From Candidatus Aenigmatarchaeota archaeon (lineage in GTDB: Archaea > Aenigmatarchaeota > Aenigmatarchaeia > CG10238-14), in NCBI GenBank assembly GCA_018304545.1, contig JAGVVZ010000003.1, positions 123,402-187,401 on the forward strand: 64,000 bases of DNA. The letters run 5' to 3'. A program made the translations under genes and the position numbers. Below, one piece after another: positions 30,346 to 39,902 of this stretch. The notes under the pieces are model-generated. The model saw nothing but the letters and a program-made list of their open reading frames with translations. It searched no databases and was not told the DNA's origin. Each line of letters opens with the position of its first letter. Position 1 is the first letter of the stretch.

Positions 30346-31593
30346 TTACCTGTTAATAAAAACAGTTGTTACAAATCCAACAACAATTAAAAGTAAAAAT
30401 AATATTCCAATCTTCTTAGAGAAATCTTTTGATCCAAAACTGTACGCAATGAAAAATTTAACAACAGTGTTTGATAACAAGGCGAGTAGTATGGCAAATA
30501 TGCCTGTTTGATAATTGATTGATTTACCGACCGAAGAAGAAACGGAAAGTGTTATCGCATCAACGTCTGCAAATCCTGAGATGATGCTGGTCGTAAATAA
30601 ACCCAAATTTCCCAAATATAATACCGAGATTTTAGATAAAAACAATATCAATACATAAAACAAACCAAACTTGAGTGCAGGCATCAGTGTAAATGGGCTC
30701 TTAAGCTCTACCTCAGCATTTATGTTTGATTTTTTGTGCCATATTATCAGAGATCCTATAATTCCGGTAAGAGCCATCATAGACAAAGGTATGAATAAAA
30801 AACCGGAGAATTCTCTGTTTACGAAGTAAACTTCTATAAAAACTCTTATGAACATGACCGATGATGCAAGAATAGTAGCGAATACAAACGGATTCGTGTT
30901 TTTCTCTTTCTTAGACAAATTAGACATTGTTGTAGTCACGGCTGTACTTGAAACTAATCCACCAAGCAAACCCGTAACACCCACTCCCTTCTTGGTCCCA
31001 AAAATTCTGGTTAAAACGTACCCGAAAAAGCCTATACCTGATACAAAAACGACCATAAGCCAAATATTATAAGGGTTCAAAACGTCGAACTTGTCATAGG
31101 AGACTCTTGGGAGGAAAGGTAAAATTACAAACGCTATTATGGCAAATTTCAATGTGTCTAAAAGCTCTTCGTGTTGTATGTTGCCAACAAAAGAATGCAG
31201 TTTATCTCTCAAAGATAGAAACACCGCCATAGAAATTGTGAATGCAATCGCGATGTTCTCTGGTCCGAAATAAACCAGAACTCCCATTAAAAATGATAAC
31301 AGAACACTTATTTCAGTAGTCATACCAAAATCTTTGTTGAAATAAGAAGTCACTAGATATCCTGCGATGGTCAGAAGTACGATTCCTATAAGCATGACTG
31401 GCAAGAAAGCAGGACTAAAAGTATCTGATATGTATGCAGTGAAAGTTCCTAGAACTGTTATGAGCATGAACGTCCTTAAACCAGCAAAGTTTTTTTTGTT
31501 GGACATTTTAATTGAAAGTTCTCTTTCCAAACCAACCAAAGCCCCAAGAACAAGAGATAGAATAATTTTTATGGCAAAGATAATTTCAGTCAT
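30346..31593 (-). CDS. MgtC/DUF4010-family membrane protein
   Basis: ALVGLERE N-terminal MgtC-like motif, multiple TM helices. Confidence 0.8.
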   Translation of the reverse strand: MTEIIFAIKIILSLVLGALVGLERELSIKMSNKKNFAGLRTFMLITVLGTFTAYISDTFSPAFLPVMLIGIVLLTIAGYLVTSYFNKDFGMTTEISVLLSFLMGVLVYFGPENIAIAFTISMAVFLSLRDKLHSFVGNIQHEELLDTLKFAIIAFVILPFLPRVSYDKFDVLNPYNIWLMVVFVSGIGFFGYVLTRIFGTKKGVGVTGLLGGLVSSTAVTTTMSNLSKKEKNTNPFVFATILASSVMFIRVFIEVYFVNREFSGFLFIPLSMMALTGIIGSLIIWHKKSNINAEVELKSPFTLMPALKFGLFYVLILFLSKISVLYLGNLGLFTTSIISGFADVDAITLSVSSSVGKSINYQTGIFAILLALLSNTVVKFFIAYSFGSKDFSKKIGILFLLLIVVGFVTTVFINR

Positions 31594-31624
31594 TACAATT
31601 TATTTGGTGATTGCAATAATAAGT

Positions 31625-33997
31625 TTATATCATTGTTACTCTCTCGACTGTCGTGCTTCCACCCAACATCTTATCCCTATTTAATCTGTACAGCTCGCCT
31701 GTCACCGCGCCTTCTAATGTTTTATCGTGAGTAATTATGAACACTTGTTGTATATAATCTCCAATTTTATTTCTCAGTGTTTCCGATAAATCTTCCACTG
31801 CTTTCATATCAAGATTATGCGTCGGTTCATCCAGAATTAGCCACTTCAATTGCGGAGCTAGTATCAAAGAAAAAGCTATTCTAAGAACTAATGAAGATAT
31901 GCTTCTCTCACCACCGGATGCTATGCCATCCACATCTATCCATTTACCAGATCTGTCTCTGAGTTGTAATACATAATCTCCCTCTTCTATGTTCAAACGT
32001 ATATCCGAAAAATCTGTGTATGGATAAACATCTGGCCATATCTGATTCATTGTATAATTGACGGTACCTATGAACTCTTCTCGCAATTGAACTTGTGTTT
32101 TTTCTAGGGCTCTTTCAAAAATGGAAATATCTGAAATTAATTTATCCAATTTTGCAATTTCGTCATAATGTTTCCTAGCTGAATTCAATTCGTTTTCCAA
32201 CTCTTCTAATCTTTTTTCCTTTTCGAAAACTAATTGATTTGAACTCGAGATTTTTTCCTTTAATTCAGATTGCCTCATTATGAGTTCTTCATACCTTCTT
32301 CTGGTATCTATCACGTTGTCTTTACCTATTCCGTTATAAACGACTATCAACTGAGACTCTAAAGTGTTAAGCAGCGAAGATAGTTCGTGAATTTTATTCT
32401 CTCTTTCTTGGAGCTCAGAAATTCTAGAAAACAATATTTCGTACTCCTTCATCTCGTTTTTCATGTTTTTGCTCAATATCTGAAGTTCATTTGTTTGTAA
32501 TTTTATTTCCTCCATGTTTTTCTCTATATCCTCTTTTTTGGAGGCTAAATCAGGTAAAGATTGCTCTATCTCTGACAATTCTTTAACCAAAATTTCAAAA
32601 CTCTCTAATTCTAGAAGTATTTTATTATATGTATTAAGAGCCCTTTCCGAGGAGTTTAACCTATTTAAAACGTCGGTTTTTATTTTCTTCTTTTCATCTA
32701 ATTCTTTATTTAGATTATCTACTGTTTTTTGTCTCTCTTCTATAAGATGCTGTTTCTTATCTGTATCTATTTTAGAATTACATATGGGACATTCGTCTTT
32801 TAGTTCTTCCACTTTTAAAATCAATTCATTTAACTGATTGAGAGAAGAGTTTATCTGTATTATTCTTTCATCTATTTCATTGATCTTATTTCTTTCTTGC
32901 TCAAATAATATTCGAGGGTTATCACCATACAACCTCTTTATCTCCCCTAATTCGTTTTTCAAAATTTGCTTTTTATCAATTTCCTCTTTCTTTTTAGTTC
33001 TATCTCTCTCAAGATAGTAAATTTTAATTTTATATTCAGAAACCAGTCCTGTATACTTATTCAGATTGTTCGTTTTTTCGTTTAAAAATTTGTCAACTTC
33101 TTCTAATTTACTTTGTAACTCTGTTAATTTACTTTTTATTTCATTTGCATTAACATCCTTGAGTGTTTTTCTAATCTCAAATATCGATCTTTGGTTCTCT
33201 TCCTTCGTGGCCTCCAATGATTTTTTATTCTGTTTAAGCTCGCTTAATTTTTTATCTAGTTCTTCCAATTCATGAAGTTTTTCTTCCCATTCCTTGCATT
33301 TTTTAGTATGAAACTCATAGTCACTAGATAAAAAAGATTTATTTTCAATCAACCCTTTTAGATTCTTTTTAATATCCGAAATTTTATTTTCTATATCCTT
33401 TATATCTACTAGACTTATTACGCTCTGCTTACCCAGCTTTCTATCAACGATCTTATTCTTCAGTGAAACTGCTGATGATCTTGCTTTTTCAAATTTATCA
33501 ATCATCAACATGTTGTCTATCTTTTTCATTCTCTCTCCTTTGGACAAACGTAGAAAGTAGTCTAGCCCATTTTGCTCAGAATAAATAGACCTGCAAAAAA
33601 GCTCGTAATCAACTTTCAGGACTTTTTCTATCATATCATTGACTCTTTGAGTATTGGGAGCTTCGAGAAGTTTCTCCTCCTCCTTTATTTCGCAATAAGT
33701 AGTGCCTTTTCCTCTTTCAATAACTCTCATGACCGAATATTCCTTGTCGTCGATAACAAAATTAATGATTACATTTGACTCGTTTTTAACATACGGTCTG
33801 CTCATTATTAAATCGTCTAATTTTACTTTTTTTGATTGTAAATTAGGAAACGTGCCAAATAAACCAAATGATATAGCGTCTAAAACACTACTTTTCCCGC
33901 AACCTAAAGACCCTGTAAACACATTTGTTCCTGGACTAAAACTTAACGTGGAATCTAAATGCGATTTCCAGTTTATCATCTTTATTTGAGTTATCAT
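31625..33997 (-). CDS. rad50: DNA double-strand break repair ATPase Rad50
   Basis: Walker A GSLGCGKSS, zinc hook CPIC, C-terminal SGGERSISSLVLRIAFSL and LILDEPTHNLD. Confidence 0.93.
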   Translation of the reverse strand: MITQIKMINWKSHLDSTLSFSPGTNVFTGSLGCGKSSVLDAISFGLFGTFPNLQSKKVKLDDLIMSRPYVKNESNVIINFVIDDKEYSVMRVIERGKGTTYCEIKEEEKLLEAPNTQRVNDMIEKVLKVDYELFCRSIYSEQNGLDYFLRLSKGERMKKIDNMLMIDKFEKARSSAVSLKNKIVDRKLGKQSVISLVDIKDIENKISDIKKNLKGLIENKSFLSSDYEFHTKKCKEWEEKLHELEELDKKLSELKQNKKSLEATKEENQRSIFEIRKTLKDVNANEIKSKLTELQSKLEEVDKFLNEKTNNLNKYTGLVSEYKIKIYYLERDRTKKKEEIDKKQILKNELGEIKRLYGDNPRILFEQERNKINEIDERIIQINSSLNQLNELILKVEELKDECPICNSKIDTDKKQHLIEERQKTVDNLNKELDEKKKIKTDVLNRLNSSERALNTYNKILLELESFEILVKELSEIEQSLPDLASKKEDIEKNMEEIKLQTNELQILSKNMKNEMKEYEILFSRISELQERENKIHELSSLLNTLESQLIVVYNGIGKDNVIDTRRRYEELIMRQSELKEKISSSNQLVFEKEKRLEELENELNSARKHYDEIAKLDKLISDISIFERALEKTQVQLREEFIGTVNYTMNQIWPDVYPYTDFSDIRLNIEEGDYVLQLRDRSGKWIDVDGIASGGERSISSLVLRIAFSLILAPQLKWLILDEPTHNLDMKAVEDLSETLRNKIGDYIQQVFIITHDKTLEGAVTGELYRLNRDKMLGGSTTVERVTMI

Positions 33998-34005
33998 AGC
34001 TCATC

Positions 34006-34479
34006 CTATCTAATTTTTTTAAAAATTTCATTACGTTTTGATCTTAGAAATTCTTTATCCTTGTTACTTGTTATCCTAGATATAGCGTCATCAAAACTGA
34101 ACCATTGAGCGCTAGTGTTTCCAAGGATATTTCCTGGTAAAGGGTTGAGTTTTGTCTCAACTGATTTGAATAAAAATATGTGTATTTCTTTTTCTATAAG
34201 GGAGAATACGTTACTTGGCCTTCTAATTACACCTAATTTTTCAATTAAAGATAAATCTTTTAATCCTGTTTCTTCATAGATTTCTCTTCTAGCTGTTTCT
34301 ATTAAACTTTCTCCTTTTTTAATTCTCCCTTTAGGCAATGACCATGAGCTGATTCTAATACTCTTATCGTTAACCAAACAGATTTGCTTTTTTTTATTTA
34401 AAATGACTCCACCAGCAGTAACACTAACAAATATTTTCATAATATCACCTTGTAAAAGACGTAAGTGTATTCTGATCAC
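34006..34479 (-). CDS. NUDIX hydrolase (probable start 34438)
   Basis: GRIKKGESLIETARREIYEETGL Nudix box. Confidence 0.88.
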   Translation of the reverse strand: MIRIHLRLLQGDIMKIFVSVTAGGVILNKKKQICLVNDKSIRISSWSLPKGRIKKGESLIETARREIYEETGLKDLSLIEKLGVIRRPSNVFSLIEKEIHIFLFKSVETKLNPLPGNILGNTSAQWFSFDDAISRITSNKDKEFLRSKRNEIFKKIR

Positions 34480-35683
34480 CTGTCAAAATATCCAGAGTTT
34501 TATCAACTTGCCCTTCAGACAATAATCCAAAAACGTAGTTAGCATCAAAATGTTTGGAAAATTTCATCTCAGATAAGATTTCGTTCATTACTTTTAATCC
34601 CAGCTCTTCTATAGGAATGTTTTCACCGCTTCTCATTTTCTTAAGCAGTTCTATTTTATTTGCAATATCTTCAGATTCTATTTCTTTAACAAATTTGAGT
34701 ATAATCTTGTTCTCATACTCGTCATTTATTTTTTTCAATTCTCTGTCAACAACATCAAACCTTTTGCCTTTAATTTTAAATCTCACTATAGGAATTTTTT
34801 TGTAATTGTTTTGTAGGATAGAATTGAGTTTTCTGCGTATTTGATCTGGAAACGTCTTCTTTTCATCTTCCACTGTCTCCTCATAGAAAAACCTTCTAGT
34901 ATTATCCAAAGGAACAAAATCGAATTTATTTTCAGGTAAATATAAATTGTGTATTCCTTTAGGATTGATGGCTTCTTCTTTTTTTAATTGGGTTACTATA
35001 GTACTACCAGTCAACAAAATATTTGTCTTGCCGACTTTGTCAACAATGGAACTGTGTATATGACCGTTCACTATCAAATCAAAACCCTGAGGTAGGTTAG
35101 ATGTATTAAGAGATGGTGGCTCTAAAGGTGAATAAACATATGGATCAATGCTCTGATGCAACATGAGGATGTTGTAGCAGTCTTTTATTGGCTGTGGATT
35201 CCATCTATCCATGACCTGTTTTGCGTATCTTTCAGGCACACCAGACATTCCCTGAATTGCCACTTTAATTCCATTCTTTTCAAAAACCAAGCCATTCATA
35301 TGCAAATGAAAAACAAATCCAGTCAACTCCAATGCTTCTATAGCATTATGGTCCTTACCCAATCTTTCATGTGTTCCGTGCAAAGTCAATACAGGAATCC
35401 CTTTTAAGGCTCTTTCAGAAATTTTATTCATATTCTTGTTTATCGGCTCAATTAATTTGATGCCGGAATCTTCTTGCATAGTTGGTTTCGATAATATCTT
35501 CAATACCTTTGCCCACACATCGGGTTTAGGAAATCTGTTATCGAATATATCACCAGCTATCAAAATAAGATCTGATTGCAGACTCTTCTCTACAGCCTCC
35601 TCTGCATTATCGAAACTGTCGTTTTCCAGTTTTGAATTTGAATTGCACCCAAAATGCAAATCGGAAAAAATAGAAATTTTCAT
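34445..35683 (-). CDS. mre11: DNA double-strand break repair nuclease Mre11
   Basis: FSDLHFG, AGDIFDN, GTHE, GHIHS motifs; next to rad50. Confidence 0.92.
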   Translation of the reverse strand: MKISIFSDLHFGCNSNSKLENDSFDNAEEAVEKSLQSDLILIAGDIFDNRFPKPDVWAKVLKILSKPTMQEDSGIKLIEPINKNMNKISERALKGIPVLTLHGTHERLGKDHNAIEALELTGFVFHLHMNGLVFEKNGIKVAIQGMSGVPERYAKQVMDRWNPQPIKDCYNILMLHQSIDPYVYSPLEPPSLNTSNLPQGFDLIVNGHIHSSIVDKVGKTNILLTGSTIVTQLKKEEAINPKGIHNLYLPENKFDFVPLDNTRRFFYEETVEDEKKTFPDQIRRKLNSILQNNYKKIPIVRFKIKGKRFDVVDRELKKINDEYENKIILKFVKEIESEDIANKIELLKKMRSGENIPIEELGLKVMNEILSEMKFSKHFDANYVFGLLSEGQVDKTLDILTGDQNTLTSFTR

Positions 35684-35763
35684 GAATATGATGTCGATTA
35701 ATAAATTTAAATGATTTAAGTTAAGTGTATTGCCCTAAATTAATGTTCTCCATGTAATTTTTC

Positions 35764-36396
35764 TTAAAATATGTTAGCAATTAAATCTTTCACTCTTTCT
35801 GTAACATCTTTTTTAGAACCATTAACAACAAAAATGGGTGCATCGTAATTGACCTTGAATTTCTCAACAATTTCGCTTATTCTGTCATGCATTTCATCTC
35901 TCCATACAGGATCTATCGATCTAAATTTATCATCAGCAATTCTGCCCATAAAGGGTTGCAAAAAAATAATCATATTATAGCTTTCAGAATGTTCAAAAAC
36001 TTCTTTTTCCTTTTCTTCGATGATTTTTTCAGATAAATTTACTTTTTCTGCCACTCTTTTCCAATATGCAAAATTATCTATAACACCTCTATCCATTAGA
36101 ATTATGTCATGTTTCTCCCCTAGCTCTATCTCCATTTTTTTCTGTTGATTTAGTATCCAATCTTGAGCCTTCACTGTTGCCATTTCATTAACTGGATATG
36201 GGCAATCCCTGACTACTTCCGTTAGCATTCCGACATTATGACCTTCCCTGCTCAGATAATCAAAAAGGTTTTCACAAACCGTAGTTTTCCCGACGAAATG
36301 TGTTCCTATTATAGCAATTTTTTTAGCTTTAGAAGTCATCACATAAATTAGAATTTTAATTATTAAACAATTGCGCTTTTTTTCTATTTTTTCCAA
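35764..36396 (-). CDS. P-loop ATPase/kinase (AAA_28/NadR-like)
   Basis: GTHFVGKTT Walker A. Confidence 0.75.
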   Translation of the reverse strand: MEKIEKKRNCLIIKILIYVMTSKAKKIAIIGTHFVGKTTVCENLFDYLSREGHNVGMLTEVVRDCPYPVNEMATVKAQDWILNQQKKMEIELGEKHDIILMDRGVIDNFAYWKRVAEKVNLSEKIIEEKEKEVFEHSESYNMIIFLQPFMGRIADDKFRSIDPVWRDEMHDRISEIVEKFKVNYDAPIFVVNGSKKDVTERVKDLIANIF

Positions 36397-36492
36397 AATT
36401 CTATCTAGTCTAATTTTAGAACCGTTACTCCAGTCACTAAGCCTAATAACAACCGAACAAAAGGCTTATAAGTTCTACATATTATATTTTTT

Positions 36493-36526
36493 CAAGTGAA
36501 AAAAATGGGTGAATACCTTCCACTTG
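36493..36526 (+). other. Inverted repeat CAAGTG...CACTTG with internal GGT/ACC
   Basis: Visible dyad upstream of tRNA-Pro, downstream of TATA-like ATTATATTTT. Confidence 0.3.
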
Positions 36527-36605
36527 TTGAATGAGTTCTTCTTTTTATATAGTTCTAATTCTAATAAAAATAATTTTGACTTATTAAATGAGAAAATGAA
36601 TACAT

Positions 36606-36680
36606 GGGGCAGTGGTCCAGTTTGGTCTACGATTCTAGCCTTGGGAGTTAGCGACCCGAGTTCAAATCTCGGCTGCCCCA
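36606..36680 (+). tRNA. tRNA-Pro (UGG)
   Basis: Acceptor GGGGCAG/CTGCCCC, anticodon stem-loop CTAGC-CTTGGGA-GTTAG, T-arm CCGAGTTCAAATCTCGG; no encoded CCA. Confidence 0.96.
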
Positions 36681-36700
36681 CTTAGAATTGGTGGTATGAT

Positions 36701-37042
36701 ATGTCAGAACAAATAACATTTGAAGATTTTGAGAAAGTCGATATTAGAATCGGCAAGATCATAGAAGTGGAAGACTTCCCTGAAGCTAGAAAACCATCCT
36801 ATAAGTTGACAATTGATTTCGGGAAAGAAATAGGAATGAAAGGATCAAGTGCTCAAATTACAAAATTATATAAGAAGGAAGAGCTGATAGGAAGAGAGGT
36901 AATAGCAGTAGTCAACTTTCCAAAAAAACAGATAGCAAACTTTATGTCAGAGGCGCTTACATTAGGTGTGCCTGATAAAGACGGCAATGTTGTATTATTA
37001 AAACCAGAAAGAGATGTGGAATTAGGAGTGAAAATGTTTTAG
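36701..37042 (+). CDS. tRNA-binding domain (EMAPII/CsaA-like) protein
   Basis: FEKVDIRIGKIIEVEDFPEARKPSYKLTIDFG signature. Confidence 0.93.
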   Translation: MSEQITFEDFEKVDIRIGKIIEVEDFPEARKPSYKLTIDFGKEIGMKGSSAQITKLYKKEELIGREVIAVVNFPKKQIANFMSEALTLGVPDKDGNVVLLKPERDVELGVKMF

Positions 37043-38479
37043 GTGAGCAAAATGTCAGAACAATTGGGAATCACAGTAAAAAAATCCGAAAATTTTTCAG
37101 AGTGGTACAATCAAGTTGTACTGAAATCTGAACTGGCTGACTATGCTGCTATAAAAGGATTTATGGTCATTAGACCACTGGGTTATGCTGTTTGGGAAAA
37201 TATCATGAAAGCCTTTGATGGTATGATAAAGAAACTGGGTCATAAAAACACATACTTCCCTTCGCTAATACCTGAAAAATTCTTACATAAAGAAGCCGAA
37301 CATTTCAAAGGCTTTGTACCAGAAGCTTTTATTGTAACACATTCTGGGAACAATAAACTAGAAGAGAGGTTAGTGGTCAGACCTACATCTGAAACAATTA
37401 TGTACGACTCATATGCCAGATGGATAAGAAGCTGGAGAGACTTGCCATTATTATTGAACCAATGGAACAATGTCTTGAGGGCTGAGATTAAGGCAACCAA
37501 ACTTTTCTTAAGAACAAGTGAATTTCTCTGGCAAGAGGGTCATACAGTCCACGCGACTAAAGAAGAGGCCGACAAAGAAGTCATCACTATACTTGAACTT
37601 TATAAAAAAATCGCAGAGGAATATTTGGCAATACCTGTAATTGCCGGCAGAAAAAGCGAGATGGAAAAGTTTGCTGGCGCCCTTTACACTACTGCTATTG
37701 AAGCACTAATGCCAGATGGAAGGGCATTACAAGCGGGCACTTCACATAATTTGGGACAGAACTTTGCTAAGGCTTTTGATATAAAATTCTTAGATAAAGA
37801 CGGTCAAAACAAATACGCATGGCAAACAAGTTGGGGAATATCAACTAGATTGATAGGCGGCATGATAATGACACACTCGGATGACAAAGGATTGGTATTG
37901 CCTCCAAAAATAGCTCCCACACATGCAGTTGTCATACCAATAAAATTTAACGAAGAGGAGAAGGTTCTCAAAGAAGCGATGTCTATAAAGACGAAACTAG
38001 AAGATGCGAACCTCAACGTAGAGTTAGACGACAGGAACGAATACACCCCTGGATGGAAATTCAATGAATGGGAATTAAAAGGTGTGCCTGTAAGAATTGA
38101 AATAGGTCCTAAAGATCTGAAAAAGAAAGAGGTTGTGCTAGTTAGAAGGGATACATCTCAAAAAACAAGTGTCAAAATTTCGAAACTCGTAAAAGAAGTT
38201 GAAAGCCTATTAAATGATATTCAAAAAAATCTTTACAAAAAAGTGAAGAAATTCCTCGAGGATGAAACGAGAATTGCTAAAAATTATCAAGAATTCAAAG
38301 AAGTGATTGTGGCGGGCGGATTCGTAAAGGCGGGTTTTTGTGGATCAAGACAGTGCGAGGAAAAAATAAAGAATGACACGACTGCAACTAGCAGAGTTAT
38401 ACCGTTCAAAAAAGAACCTGTAAAATGCATTATATGTAACAAAGATGGTGAAATGACTTACTTTGCAAAGGCTTATTGA
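37043..38479 (+). CDS. proS: Prolyl-tRNA synthetase
   Basis: Archaeal/eukaryotic-type ProRS: FSEWYNQVV, RPTSE, GTSHNLGQNFAKAF. Confidence 0.96.
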   Translation: MSKMSEQLGITVKKSENFSEWYNQVVLKSELADYAAIKGFMVIRPLGYAVWENIMKAFDGMIKKLGHKNTYFPSLIPEKFLHKEAEHFKGFVPEAFIVTHSGNNKLEERLVVRPTSETIMYDSYARWIRSWRDLPLLLNQWNNVLRAEIKATKLFLRTSEFLWQEGHTVHATKEEADKEVITILELYKKIAEEYLAIPVIAGRKSEMEKFAGALYTTAIEALMPDGRALQAGTSHNLGQNFAKAFDIKFLDKDGQNKYAWQTSWGISTRLIGGMIMTHSDDKGLVLPPKIAPTHAVVIPIKFNEEEKVLKEAMSIKTKLEDANLNVELDDRNEYTPGWKFNEWELKGVPVRIEIGPKDLKKKEVVLVRRDTSQKTSVKISKLVKEVESLLNDIQKNLYKKVKKFLEDETRIAKNYQEFKEVIVAGGFVKAGFCGSRQCEEKIKNDTTATSRVIPFKKEPVKCIICNKDGEMTYFAKAY

Positions 38480-38509
38480 TTTTATAAATTTATTATATAG
38501 AGTGAAATA

Positions 38510-39136
38510 ATGATTTTCATAACAGCACTTTATTGGTTTGTTCTTGCGTTATTGTTCGCTCTATTGGAAATAGAAAACGAAGGCAAATATGGGTGGGCCG
38601 AAAAATCCCAGACGTGGTATAGAACAAAAAATCACTATCCCAAATTAATAGCTCGTTTCATTGGAGAGAAGCCACTAACTGGATATCATATATTTGTGTT
38701 TTTAGTTGCATTCGCCATATCGCATGCACATTTTTTTATGGGAGTTGAATGGTCGTTAACCAACGAACTAATAGCATTGTCCATATACTTTGCATGGACA
38801 CCTTTGTGGGATTATTTATGGTTTATATTTAATCCTAATTACGAATCCAAGAAATTTAAAAGATCAACAGTTTGGTGGTATTCAAAAAGTATATGGTTTT
38901 TTGATTTAATGCCATTAGGACATGTGATACAATGGTTTCTCTCAATCTTCTTATCTTTCATGACTTATTTAATAACTAGTCAAATCAGCGTATTTTATTC
39001 TCATCTATTATTCACGATTTATTTGACGATACTAACAGTGTTTGCTTATATTTTTATATCGCCGATTTATAAAAAATGGTACAAAAACATGAGGAAATAT
39101 GATGATAGAGATAAAGCTAATATATTTCATGTGTAG
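38510..39136 (+). CDS. Multi-pass membrane hypothetical protein
   Basis: ORF track; TM helices. Confidence 0.7.
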   Translation: MIFITALYWFVLALLFALLEIENEGKYGWAEKSQTWYRTKNHYPKLIARFIGEKPLTGYHIFVFLVAFAISHAHFFMGVEWSLTNELIALSIYFAWTPLWDYLWFIFNPNYESKKFKRSTVWWYSKSIWFFDLMPLGHVIQWFLSIFLSFMTYLITSQISVFYSHLLFTIYLTILTVFAYIFISPIYKKWYKNMRKYDDRDKANIFHV

Positions 39137-39211
39137 GTTTTGGTGTTAATTAAGCAAATCCATTAACTATTTAAATTATGGCGTCCGTATTAAAATATTG
39201 AAGAATTCTAG

Positions 39212-39871
39212 GTGCGTTTTTTGGAACAAGCACAAAAATTAAAAACTGGTACAACAACTGTAGGAATTGTGTGCAAAGACGGTATCGTCTTAGCAGCTGA
39301 GAAAAAGGCTACTTTAGGTTATATGGTAGCATCTAAAGATGATATTAAAATAGTAGAAATAATGCCACATATAGCAATGACACAAGCTGGAATGGTGGGA
39401 GATATACAAGCCCTTGTTAGATATCTGAAAGCTGAGTCATCGTTATTTGAACTCAGAGAAAATAAAAAAATAACAATCAAGGCTGCTGCAAGTTTATTAT
39501 CTAATATATTGTATGGTGGTAGGTGGAGTTTCTTCCCTTACATGGTTCAAATCATATTGGCTGGTGTTGACAGATATGGTCCCTCAATGTTTATTCTTCA
39601 TCCAGACGGTTCAAAACTAGAAGAAAAGAAATATTTCTCCACGGGATCTGGTTCACCAATGGCATTTGGTGTTTTAGAAGCTATCCATAAAGATAATCCG
39701 ACAGTAGAAGAAGCCAAATTAATGGCTGCCAGGGCAGTAAAAGCTGCTGTTGAAAGAGACATAGGTTCTGGCGGTAAGGGGATTGACATAGCAGTAATTA
39801 ATGAAAGAGGATTTAAATTACTAAATGCATCAGAAGTTCAGAAAATTGTTGATAATTTTGAAAAAAAGTAG
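39212..39871 (+). CDS. psmB: Proteasome subunit beta
   Basis: Propeptide then TTTVGIVCKDGIVLAAEKKAT; possible TTG start 14 nt into ORF with upstream GGTG. Confidence 0.94.
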   Translation: MRFLEQAQKLKTGTTTVGIVCKDGIVLAAEKKATLGYMVASKDDIKIVEIMPHIAMTQAGMVGDIQALVRYLKAESSLFELRENKKITIKAAASLLSNILYGGRWSFFPYMVQIILAGVDRYGPSMFILHPDGSKLEEKKYFSTGSGSPMAFGVLEAIHKDNPTVEEAKLMAARAVKAAVERDIGSGGKGIDIAVINERGFKLLNASEVQKIVDNFEKK

Positions 39872-39902
39872 ACTGATCCTTTAATATTTAAAGTGAAAGG
39901 AA

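Noticed and set aside
36475-36681. 68-aa minus-strand ORF (MGQPRFELGSLTPKARIVDQTGPLPHVF...)
   Set aside because: It is the antisense of tRNA-Pro, a common spurious ORF pattern.
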